Source: an uncultured Eubacteriales bacterium (GTDB taxonomy: Bacteria > Bacillota > Clostridia > Peptostreptococcales > Anaerovoracaceae). Taken from it: DNA of 6,149 nt. Of this stretch, positions 1-6,149 are shown piece after piece (the stretch's first letter is position 1; every line of letters begins with the position of its first letter). Position numbers and translations under genes: made by a program. Location of the stretch: positions 1 to 6,149 of the forward strand of contig CADBSP010000161.1 in NCBI GenBank assembly GCA_902797405.1, read 5' to 3'. Below the pieces are notes generated by a model, which did no database searches, was not told the origin of the DNA, and was given only the letters and a program-made list of their open reading frames with translations.

Positions 1-25
1 AATAGCAGAATAGAAATAATAAAAC

Positions 26-30
26 AAGGA
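26..30 (+). promoter_or_regulatory. ribosome binding site of tdh (decides the start)
   Basis: AAGGA lies 7 nt before the ATG at 38. The alternative in-frame ATGs at 59 and 62 have only a weak GACGGA stretch just before them, although the ATG at 62 (Met9) is the one that aligns with the E. coli start. The better binding site favours 38. The 37 bases before the gene are A-rich, and no promoter can be called from so little upstream sequence. Confidence 0.7.
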
Positions 31-37
31 AAGAAAA

Positions 38-1099
38 ATGGAAAAAGCAAAAGACGGAATGATGTGGGCGTTGGTGAAGGAAAAGCCGGAAGAGGGAATC
101 TGGATGAAGCAGGTTCCGATTCCGGAGGTTGGCCCAAACGATGTTAAAATCAAAATAAGAAAGAACGCTATTTGTGGCACCGATGTTCATATCTATCAGT
201 GGAATGATTGGGCCAAGCATACCATACCCATGGGATTAACCATCGGTCACGAATACGTTGGAGAGGTTTGCGAAGTTGGTTCCGGTGTTGTGGAATTCAA
301 ACCTGGAGATTTGGTTTCAGGCGAGGGACACATTACCTGTGGGAAGTGTCGTAACTGCCTGGAGGGGCATAAGGAAAACTGCAAGGACGCAAAGGGCGTT
401 GGAGTGAACAGAAACGGGGCTTTTGCTGAATACCTGGTTATTCCCAAATCAAATGTATGGCCGTGCAATCCAAGTATTCCGGAAGAACTCTATGCCATCT
501 TTGATCCATTTGGAAATGCCACCCATACTGCGCTTTCCTATGATGTGCTTGGCGAGGATGTTCTAATATCCGGTGCAGGGCCAATCGGATGTATGGCAGC
601 CGCCATAGTAAAATTCTCAGGTGCACGCCACGTAGTTGTTACAGACCTCAATCCTTATAGATTGGAACTAGCAAAAAAACTCGGCGCTACCAGAGTAGTT
701 GATGTAACCAAGGAAACCTTGAAGGAAGTCATGAATGACATAGGCATGACGGAAGGCTTTGATGTCGGTCTGGAAATGTCCGGAACACAGAAAGCACTGG
801 ACGATATGATTCATACGATGAAGAACGGTGGAAAGATTGCGCTTCTGGGCCTCCAAAGAGAAGACACTACCGTGGATATTGAAACCGTGATATTTAAGGG
901 AATTAATCTTAGAGGAATCTATGGCCGCAAAGTTTGGGATACCTGGTATAAGATGACTACCATGATTCAGGCGGGGCTGGATATTTCGGGAATCATAACC
1001 CATCACTTTGAGATAGAGGATTTCCAAAAGGGTTTCGATGCTATGATATCCGGGGAATCCGGAAAAGTGATTCTGGATTGGGCACATATCAATGACTGA
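38..1099 (+). CDS. tdh: L-threonine 3-dehydrogenase (zinc, NAD-dependent)
   Basis: Cytosolic medium-chain alcohol dehydrogenase that oxidises L-threonine to 2-amino-3-ketobutyrate with NAD+, the first step of threonine breakdown to glycine and acetyl-CoA. Seen in the 353-residue product: catalytic-zinc region CGTDVHIYQW with Cys46 and His51; GHE at 70-72; SGEGHITCG, whose His98 corresponds to the substrate-specificity His of the E. coli enzyme; structural-zinc cysteines 101, 104, 107 and 115; the Rossmann motif GAGPIG at 179-184; and Asp203 at the end of the next strand, as expected for NAD over NADP. IFDPFGNATHTALS and GMTEGFDVGLEMSG are typical of true threonine dehydrogenases, not generic sorbitol/alcohol dehydrogenases. 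The chosen ATG has AAGGA 7 nt upstream. Met9 aligns with the E. coli start, so the protein carries about 8 extra N-terminal residues. It lies 60 bp upstream of kbl on the same strand, which supports the call. Confidence 0.97.
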   Translation: MEKAKDGMMWALVKEKPEEGIWMKQVPIPEVGPNDVKIKIRKNAICGTDVHIYQWNDWAKHTIPMGLTIGHEYVGEVCEVGSGVVEFKPGDLVSGEGHITCGKCRNCLEGHKENCKDAKGVGVNRNGAFAEYLVIPKSNVWPCNPSIPEELYAIFDPFGNATHTALSYDVLGEDVLISGAGPIGCMAAAIVKFSGARHVVVTDLNPYRLELAKKLGATRVVDVTKETLKEVMNDIGMTEGFDVGLEMSGTQKALDDMIHTMKNGGKIALLGLQREDTTVDIETVIFKGINLRGIYGRKVWDTWYKMTTMIQAGLDISGIITHHFEIEDFQKGFDAMISGESGKVILDWAHIND

Positions 1100-1123
1100 T
1101 TGATAAAAAACCTTGTAAATGAA

Positions 1124-1138
1124 TTGATTGAAAATCAA
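1124..1138 (+). repeat. small inverted repeat in the tdh-kbl gap
   Basis: TTGATT and AATCAA are perfect 6-bp complementary arms separated by 3 bases, between the tdh stop and the kbl ribosome binding site. The arms are AT-rich and no T-run follows, so this is unlikely to be a terminator. It could be chance in an AT-rich spacer. The rest of the 60-bp gap shows nothing else recognisable. Confidence 0.3.
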
Positions 1139-1159
1139 ATTGAAAAGGAATGGTAAGAC

Positions 1160-2353
1160 ATGAACAAAACCGAAGCATTAAATTTTTATAAAACGCAGGT
1201 AGATGAGATTAGAGAGGCAGGGCTTTTTAAAAACGAAGCACCTATCATATCGCCTCAGGGGTCCAAGGTTTTATTGGAGGATGGGAGAGAACTTCTTTGC
1301 ATGTGCGCAAACAATTATCTGGGACTTGGAAACGACCAGGGATTAATCGATGCAGCAAAGGCAACCTACGACAACAAGGGCTACGGCGTTGCCTCTGTTA
1401 GATTCATCTGCGGCACCCAGGATATTCATAAAATCTTGGAAAAGAAGATTTCCGAATTCCTTGGAACAGAAGATACGATTCTATATTCGTCTTGCTTTGA
1501 TGCAAATGGCGGATTGTTTGAAACGATTCTTACAGCAGAAGATGCAATTCTTAGCGACGAACTCAATCATGCGTCAATCATAGACGGAACCAGACTCTGT
1601 GCTGCGAAGAAGTATCGCTATAAGAATAATGACATGGAGGACCTGGAGGCAAAGCTGAAGGAGGCCGATGCCAATGGCGCACGCATTAAGCTGATTGCAA
1701 CCGACGGTGTGTTCTCGATGGACGGAATAATCGCAAATCTGAAGGGCGTCTGTGACTTGGCGGATAAATACGATGCAATGGTAATGGTTGATGACAGCCA
1801 TGCTGTTGGTTTTGTTGGCGCACACGGAAGAGGAACCGCTGAGCATAACGGAGTAGAAGGTCGCGTGGATATAATTACGGGAACCCTCGGAAAAGCTTTA
1901 GGCGGAGCATCCGGCGGATATACTTCCGGAAGGAAGGAAATAATCGACCTTCTTAGACAGAGAAGCAGACCATATCTCTTTTCCAATTCTTTGGCTCCTG
2001 CAATCGCGGGTGCATCAATTGCGCTTCTTGATAGATTAGGAGAGTCGACGGAATTAAGAGACCATCTGGAGGAGATTACTTCTTATTATAGAAACAAGCT
2101 GGAGGAAAACGGCTTTGATATAATTCCTGGAACACACCCATGTGTACCAGTGATGCTGTACGATGAAAAGACTGCAGCGGAGTTTGCTCGTCGCATGATG
2201 GAGAAGGGAGTGTATGTTGTAGCATTTTCTTATCCAGTGGTACCAAAGGGGAAGGCTCGCATCCGTACGCAGCTGTCCGCAGCTCATACAAAAGAAGATC
2301 TGGACTTCGCAGTAAAATGCTTCATAGAAGTTCGCGAAGAGATGGGATTATGA
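1160..2353 (+). CDS. kbl: 2-amino-3-ketobutyrate coenzyme A ligase (glycine C-acetyltransferase)
   Basis: Pyridoxal-phosphate enzyme of the alpha-oxoamine synthase family. It cleaves 2-amino-3-ketobutyrate with CoA to glycine and acetyl-CoA, using the unstable product of Tdh directly. The 397 residues match the usual length (about 398) and are co-linear with E. coli Kbl from end to end. Seen: CANNYLGL at 49-56; SVRFICGTQ at 79-87; SSCFDANGGLFET at 110-122; NHASIIDG with His137, which stacks on the cofactor ring; TDGVFSMDG with Ser186; VDDSHAVGF with Asp211 and His214; and the Schiff-base lysine Lys245 in TGTLGKALGGASGGY. FICGTQ and the near-identity to Kbl around the active site argue against the related enzymes BioF, HemA and serine palmitoyltransferase. 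AAGGA at 1145-1149 is 10 nt before the ATG. Likely co-transcribed with tdh; the order tdh-kbl is the reverse of E. coli kbl-tdh. The stop codon lies inside the first unit of a direct repeat array. Confidence 0.97.
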   Translation: MNKTEALNFYKTQVDEIREAGLFKNEAPIISPQGSKVLLEDGRELLCMCANNYLGLGNDQGLIDAAKATYDNKGYGVASVRFICGTQDIHKILEKKISEFLGTEDTILYSSCFDANGGLFETILTAEDAILSDELNHASIIDGTRLCAAKKYRYKNNDMEDLEAKLKEADANGARIKLIATDGVFSMDGIIANLKGVCDLADKYDAMVMVDDSHAVGFVGAHGRGTAEHNGVEGRVDIITGTLGKALGGASGGYTSGRKEIIDLLRQRSRPYLFSNSLAPAIAGASIALLDRLGESTELRDHLEEITSYYRNKLEENGFDIIPGTHPCVPVMLYDEKTAAEFARRMMEKGVYVVAFSYPVVPKGKARIRTQLSAAHTKEDLDFAVKCFIEVREEMGL

Positions 2354-2488
2354 TTACTCCAAATATCCGGATATCTGCGCTACCATTGAAGCCAGCCATT
2401 AAAATGGCTATGATTGCTCCAGATATCTGTGCTATCCTTGAAGTCAGCCATTAAAAGGGCTATGATTGCTCTAAATATCTGCGTTGCT
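2349..2488. repeat. three imperfect direct repeats between convergent kbl and helicase genes
   Basis: Unit 1 (2349-2408, 60 bp) and unit 2 (2409-2460, 52 bp) match at about 45 of 52 aligned bases; unit 1 carries 8 extra bases that create the 12-bp palindrome ATATCCGGATAT at 2363-2374. Unit 3 is a partial copy (2461 to about 2488) whose first 25 bases match unit 2 at about 21 positions. Every unit begins TATGATT(A/G)CTC. The kbl stop TGA (2351-2353) is inside unit 1, and unit 3 lies within the helicase gene, encoding its last residues and most of its stop. Read on the minus strand, unit 2 also spells RYLEQS plus a stop, the same tail as the helicase, and unit 1 a degraded version. This suggests tandem duplication of the helicase 3' end, with later divergence. 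Confidence 0.85.
2394..2409. other. short hairpin in the convergent gap, weak bidirectional terminator candidate
   Basis: AGCCAT and ATGGCT form a perfect 6-bp stem around the loop TAAA at the junction of repeat units 1 and 2. The equivalent position at the unit 2/3 junction (about 2446-2461) keeps only AGCC/GGCT. The position between two convergent genes suits a terminator, but no T-run follows the stem on either strand, so intrinsic termination here is doubtful. Confidence 0.3.
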
Positions 2489-4808
2489 CTTTTAGAATAT
2501 AGTCTTTAATCCACTCTTTATCGATGACGTTGTCGCTGGCTGCACCCATGGACGACTCATGTGCAAAGATATTAAACTCACTTTGCTTTTTATAAAGAAG
2601 ATCTAGCATAGCTTCATCGATTGTCTCCGGACAAAGAAGATGATAAACCAAAACGTTTCTAACCTGGCCCATTCGGTATACTCTGGATAGGGCCTGGTTT
2701 TCTAGTGAGGGCTTTATCTGTGGTTCACAGAAAATAACTATACTGGCAGCCTGAATATTAAGGCCTGTGCCGCCTGCCTGAATCTGCGCGACCAGGACCG
2801 CCTTTGAATCTGCTTCTAAGTTTGCTTTTGAAACTGAAACTGATTCAGACTCTGTACTTAAAAGAGAATTTGCTTCAAGGTTTGCTTTTGAATCTGCGTC
2901 AAGTATTGTTTTATTGAAAGAGAATCGATCTATAATACTTTGACGTTCTTCTGTGGGTGTGCTTCCTGTAATCACTCCGGACACATCATCTCCGAGCGCA
3001 ACACAAACCTTGTCGATGGTTTCCCTAAAGAATGAATAGATAATAACCTTTCTGTTCTCGCCCTTTGCTTCCTCGACTAATTCCTTTATCCTTTGAATTT
3101 TGGATGACGCCATCAGGTCATCCTGCAGGAATGAAACCCTTCTAAGGTCGTTGAAGTTTCCGCCGATGACTGCCCGAATGTAATTATCTCTATCCGCATC
3201 CGTAAGTTGACACCACTCGGATTTATGTTCTATTTCAGGGAGCTCACTCAAAACATCTTCCCTTAATCTCCTTAGATATACCGGAGCAAGCATCTCCCTA
3301 AATTCGGGAACACTGCTTAGATTTGCTGCTGCGCGAACATCATCACCCATATCTGGTCTCACAAAATCTATCAATGTACACATTTCTGAAACCTTGTTTT
3401 CCAAAGGCGTTCCGGTCATGAGCAGAATTTTATCCGATTCGTTTTCCAGAGCATAAATGTATTTGGTTCTCTTTGCATCGGGATTCTTAATATAATGTGC
3501 TTCGTCAATTACCATGAGTGCCAGGCGCATTTTGTTGTCGATTCCACCAACGATTTTTCCCATGGTTTCGTAGTTGGTCACGCAGACACCACCGGTGTTC
3601 TGCCAATTGATGAAGTTTTCTTCCGCATCTTTTCCATGAACCAAATACGCAGGGATATCGCTAAACTTTTTGACTTCTCTAACCCAGTTAATCAAAACGC
3701 TTGCAGGACAAACCACCAAAAAATACGGTGATAGGGCGAGCGGTGTTTTGCCAAGAGTTTGGATGTCATTTGCATTCGAATTCTCGTTGCTTAGATTCGG
3801 CATGCACATGTATTGATTATATAGATGCACCATCGCCGCAATCGCCTGTACGGTTTTTCCAAGTCCCATGTCGTCGCCAAGCAAGGTGAATCCCTGATGA
3901 ATAATGTACTTTGCACCAAACTTTTGATAGGACCTCAGAGTTCCGTGGAATCCTGTTAAATCGAGCTTTTGGTCATCGATTTCGCTAGCGAGTTTAGAGG
4001 GGATGCTACTATATATCAACGTCTTGGATAGACCCGTTCCTGTCAGCTCTTCCAAGGTGGCATAGTAATCTGCACTGTTAGCTGCGAAGTCCGACAGAGC
4101 ATACTCTTCATCGAATTTCTCGCGGGAATCATAAGCTTCTATGTATTTTTTAATTTTCCAGTTAGCTCCGATATGTGTGATTTCAGGTGCATCGAAACCA
4201 AAGAAAGCGCGAAGCCTGTACTCTGCTTGAAGCGATTCATTCTTACGAGTCTTATTTGAGAAGAACCACTGGATGCCATTCGTTACGGGATTTAATTCAA
4301 TAATATCGTCAGCAATCTTCTGAATATAAGCCGCATACTCCATCATTTTATCCCTGATTCCTTTGCCACTTCTATAGTTGGCCAGGGCGTGGATTAATGC
4401 GATATTCTCCCTGCCGCGATTGTCAGGCGACAATTTGATTGATGAGAATTTAGCCAGCTGATTCTGGAATTCATTGGTTATATTTCTGATAGATTCTAAC
4501 TGCTTTTCGCCAATACCATCGATCCGAGTAAGTTCGAAGTCTGAAGCTGTAGCCAGATCCAAAAAGGTTTCCAAACCTGCATCCTTTAAGGTGGATACCC
4601 TGATGCCCGCTTTTGATTTAGAAAGTTCGTCGATTGGAACAGAGGCCAAAGAGTTTTGCGCATTAGAAAAGAGCATTCCTTCGGCTGCAGTCCTGACCAG
4701 GCCTGCCAGGATTGATTCATCCTGGACTACGGCCTGCGCCATATCATTAAGCTCCAGAAGCTCTTTGTATTTTCGCTTGACGTAATTAAAATCTATTCTA
4801 CGTGGCAT
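2460..4808 (-). CDS. SNF2-family DEAD/DEAH-box helicase with N-terminal helix-hairpin-helix-like segment
   Basis: Predicted cytosolic ATP-driven DNA translocase of superfamily 2, Snf2 type (related broadly to RapA/HepA); specific role unknown. Of 782 residues, about 1-285 are unassigned apart from a helix-hairpin-helix-like stretch at 71-111 (RIDGIGEKQLESI). The SNF2 core follows: motif I DDMGLGKT at 312-319 (Lys318), Ia LVVCPASVLINW at 364-375, II DEAH at 435-438, III LLMTGTPLEN at 462-471, IV KVIIYSFF at 587-594, V QAGGTGLN at 677-684, VI QALSRVYRMGQ at 705-715 with arginines 709 and 712. All key residues are present, so it is probably active. Odd points: a repetitive insertion at about 633-670 before motif V, an Asn/Ser-rich loop at 336-350, and a C-terminus encoded by a repeat copy. 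The start is uncertain: an in-frame TAA lies two codons upstream of the ATG at 4808, which has no clear ribosome binding site. It lies 62 bp downstream of pckA, same strand. Confidence 0.92.
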   Translation of the reverse strand: MPRRIDFNYVKRKYKELLELNDMAQAVVQDESILAGLVRTAAEGMLFSNAQNSLASVPIDELSKSKAGIRVSTLKDAGLETFLDLATASDFELTRIDGIGEKQLESIRNITNEFQNQLAKFSSIKLSPDNRGRENIALIHALANYRSGKGIRDKMMEYAAYIQKIADDIIELNPVTNGIQWFFSNKTRKNESLQAEYRLRAFFGFDAPEITHIGANWKIKKYIEAYDSREKFDEEYALSDFAANSADYYATLEELTGTGLSKTLIYSSIPSKLASEIDDQKLDLTGFHGTLRSYQKFGAKYIIHQGFTLLGDDMGLGKTVQAIAAMVHLYNQYMCMPNLSNENSNANDIQTLGKTPLALSPYFLVVCPASVLINWVREVKKFSDIPAYLVHGKDAEENFINWQNTGGVCVTNYETMGKIVGGIDNKMRLALMVIDEAHYIKNPDAKRTKYIYALENESDKILLMTGTPLENKVSEMCTLIDFVRPDMGDDVRAAANLSSVPEFREMLAPVYLRRLREDVLSELPEIEHKSEWCQLTDADRDNYIRAVIGGNFNDLRRVSFLQDDLMASSKIQRIKELVEEAKGENRKVIIYSFFRETIDKVCVALGDDVSGVITGSTPTEERQSIIDRFSFNKTILDADSKANLEANSLLSTESESVSVSKANLEADSKAVLVAQIQAGGTGLNIQAASIVIFCEPQIKPSLENQALSRVYRMGQVRNVLVYHLLCPETIDEAMLDLLYKKQSEFNIFAHESSMGAASDNVIDKEWIKDYILKEQRRYLEQS
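2796..2896 (-). repeat. intragenic repeats in the helicase, encoding SKANLEA-type units
   Basis: Positions 2871-2896 and 2811-2836 match at 23 of 26 bases and are exactly 60 bp (20 codons) apart. A third, more diverged copy lies at 2796-2812, 24 bp (8 codons) from the second. In protein order they encode DSKANLEA, VSKANLEA and DSKAVLVA. The last of these is the strand that leads into motif V, so the first two look like in-frame duplications of it. A short AAACTG doublet sits at 2831-2842. All spacings are multiples of three, so the frame is kept. Confidence 0.8.
4752..4755 (-). promoter_or_regulatory. possible ribosome binding site for an alternative helicase start
   Basis: On the minus strand GGAG lies 9 nt before the in-frame ATG at 4742-4740 (Met23). 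The upstream ATG at 4808 has only AAGG about 18 nt away, which is too far. If Met23 were the real start the protein would be 760 residues. The 22 residues before it look like ordinary charged helical coding sequence, so the longer form remains the default. Confidence 0.3.
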
Positions 4809-4870
4809 AATCGCTTAATAAAACTACCTTAAAGCATGGGATTAGGTTGCTTTGTTAGGAACCAAATGAA

Positions 4871-6149
4871 CTATGCTTTTGGTCCGGCGTTAACAACGTC
4901 TTCGCTCATATTGGTGTACTGCTTGAAGTTTTCCTTAAAGCTTTCTGCCAGCTTCTTGCAGTTGTCCTTATACGCGGATTTGTCTTCCCATGTGTTTTCC
5001 GGAATGAGAAGCTCCGATGGCACACCTTCTATAGAGGTCGGTACCTGGAATCCAAAGGTTGGATCTTCAACAAACTCGGATTTCTCGATTTCTCCGGTTA
5101 ATGCTGCAGTGACCATGGCGCGTGTATAACTGAGTTTCATGCGCTTTCCGGTTCCGTTCCATCCGGTGTTTACCAGGTATACGTTTGCTCCCGACTTTTC
5201 AACCTTATCCGCCAGCATATCGGCATAGACCGACGGATCGAGAGGAAGGAAAGGAGCACCGAAACATGTTGAGAAGGTTGGCACCGGTTCTACGATTCCG
5301 ATTTCCGTTCCTGCTACCTTTGATGTAAATCCTGATACGAAATAGTACATCGCCTGGTTTTTATTCAGTTTGGAAATAGGGGGGATTACCCCGTATGCGT
5401 CAGCTGTCAGGAAAATGACAGTCTTCGGAACGCTCGGACTCATGCCGGACAGCTCGGCATTGGGAATGTATTCGATTGGATATCCGACTCTGGAGTTTAC
5501 CGCCAATGAATCATCAAAGAAATCAAATTCCCTGGTGTCGGGATCCATGACAACATTTTCTACCAAGGCGCCAAATCTGATTGCATTATATATTTCCGGC
5601 TCACCTTCTTCTGTAAGGTTGATGCACTTGGCGTAGCAGCCGCCTTCGAAATTGAAGACAGAGTCGTCGGCCCATCCGTGTTCGTCGTCTCCGATAAGCT
5701 TTCTGTTCGGATCGGCAGAAAGGGTTGTTTTTCCTGTTCCAGAGAGTCCGAAGAATACTGCGCTGTCGCCTTCATCACCGATGTTTGCGGAACAATGCAT
5801 CGGGAACACACCCATCTTCGGGAGAATATAGTTCATTACGGAGAATACGGATTTTTTGATTTCTCCGGCATACTGTGTGCCACAGATGATGACCTGCTTT
5901 TGTTCATAGTCGACCAAAATTGCAGCTTCGGATCTGGTTCCGTCGATTTCCGGGATGCATTTGAATCCAGGGGCAGCAATTATAACGTAGTCCTCTTTGA
6001 AATTGTCCAGCTCTTCCCGAGTTGGGCGTCTTAACAACTGATGAATGAATAGATTCTGAGAAGCGAACTCGTTAACAATCCTGAATCCCTTAGTGTATTT
6101 GGGATCTGCGCCTGCGAATCCATCAAAGATAAAAATTTCTTTCCCTTGG
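4871..6149 (-). CDS. pckA: phosphoenolpyruvate carboxykinase (ATP), 5' end outside the window
   Basis: Cytosolic enzyme converting oxaloacetate and ATP to PEP, ADP and CO2, reversibly. It serves gluconeogenesis, or CO2 fixation toward C4 acids in many anaerobes. The frame stays open to the right edge, giving 425 visible residues; alignment from memory with E. coli PckA (540 residues) puts the first visible residue near 115, so about 114 are missing, including the substrate-binding arginine (Arg65). Visible: FAGADPKY at 10-17; Tyr93, Lys99 and His118 (E. coli Tyr207, Lys213, His232) in GTQYAGEIKK and MHCSANIG; P-loop GLSGTGKT at 134-141; metal-binding Asp155 in DDEHGW (Asp269); FNFEGGCYAK ending at Lys174; FLTADAYGVIPP; and NTGWNGTGKR. 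Typical C-terminus AGPKA. The kinase-type P-loop and overall co-linearity identify the ATP form, not the GTP form. A TTG at 6037 is internal (a leucine codon), not the start. The promoter is outside the window. Confidence 0.97.
   Translation of the reverse strand, partial: QGKEIFIFDGFAGADPKYTKGFRIVNEFASQNLFIHQLLRRPTREELDNFKEDYVIIAAPGFKCIPEIDGTRSEAAILVDYEQKQVIICGTQYAGEIKKSVFSVMNYILPKMGVFPMHCSANIGDEGDSAVFFGLSGTGKTTLSADPNRKLIGDDEHGWADDSVFNFEGGCYAKCINLTEEGEPEIYNAIRFGALVENVVMDPDTREFDFFDDSLAVNSRVGYPIEYIPNAELSGMSPSVPKTVIFLTADAYGVIPPISKLNKNQAMYYFVSGFTSKVAGTEIGIVEPVPTFSTCFGAPFLPLDPSVYADMLADKVEKSGANVYLVNTGWNGTGKRMKLSYTRAMVTAALTGEIEKSEFVEDPTFGFQVPTSIEGVPSELLIPENTWEDKSAYKDNCKKLAESFKENFKQYTNMSEDVVNAGPKA

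Noticed and set aside
668..1138. 156-residue open frame on the minus strand across tdh
   Set aside because: It lies antisense to a clearly coding, well-conserved tdh, shows no recognisable domain, and is best explained as a shadow frame.
2363..2374. Palindrome ATATCCGGATAT as an operator or restriction/regulator site
   Set aside because: It arises from the 8 extra bases in repeat unit 1, lies downstream of both genes where an operator is unlikely, and has no partner site in the window.
2460..4808. Helicase as part of a defence system
   Set aside because: SNF2 proteins occur in some defence systems, but the neighbours here are housekeeping metabolic genes, with no nuclease, methyltransferase or mobile element nearby in the window.
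5379..5384. Run of six G within pckA as a possible phase-variable slippage site, with GGGG/CCCC arms beside it
   Set aside because: It encodes the normal conserved GVIPPISKL segment in frame, is short, and PckA is not a plausible phase-variable protein.
5678..6034. 118-residue plus-strand open frame over pckA
   Set aside because: Antisense to conserved PckA motifs including the P-loop; no independent coding evidence.
4871..6037. pckA beginning at the TTG at 6037
   Set aside because: The frame stays open upstream to the window edge and encodes conserved PckA sequence (FAGADPKY region), so the gene is truncated by the window and does not start there.

Overview
The window is a densely coded bacterial segment carrying four genes, with no intergenic gap longer than about 105 bp. 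Moderate-to-low GC by eye, AAGGA-type ribosome binding sites, an ATP-type PEP carboxykinase and a threonine dehydrogenase/KBL pair would fit an anaerobic member of the Bacillota (Clostridia, possibly Lachnospiraceae-like). This placement is an inference from style and gene content; no 16S or other marker gene is present.

Layout. From the left, on the + strand: tdh (L-threonine 3-dehydrogenase, 38-1099) and kbl (2-amino-3-ketobutyrate CoA ligase, 1160-2353), 60 bp apart and very likely one operon. On the - strand: a SNF2-family helicase/ATPase (2460-4808) convergent with kbl, and, 62 bp upstream of it on the same strand, pckA (ATP-dependent PEP carboxykinase), which runs off the right edge (4871-6149, N-terminus missing). 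The 106-bp gap between the convergent kbl and helicase genes is filled by three imperfect direct repeats of a 52-60 bp unit. The first overlaps the kbl stop codon and the last encodes the final residues of the helicase.

Function. Tdh and Kbl form the two-step threonine degradation route: threonine to 2-amino-3-ketobutyrate with NAD+, then CoA-dependent cleavage to glycine and acetyl-CoA. PckA interconverts oxaloacetate and PEP, linking C4 acids to glycolysis/gluconeogenesis. The helicase is a DNA translocase of unknown specific role and has no evident link to the metabolic genes.

What stands out. I see no defence island, mobile element, CRISPR array or RNA gene, and no strong case for a new system. 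The unusual material is all in or beside the helicase: a helix-hairpin-helix-like segment fused upstream of the SNF2 core, an internally repetitive insertion of about 32 residues just before motif V, and the direct repeats around its stop codon.
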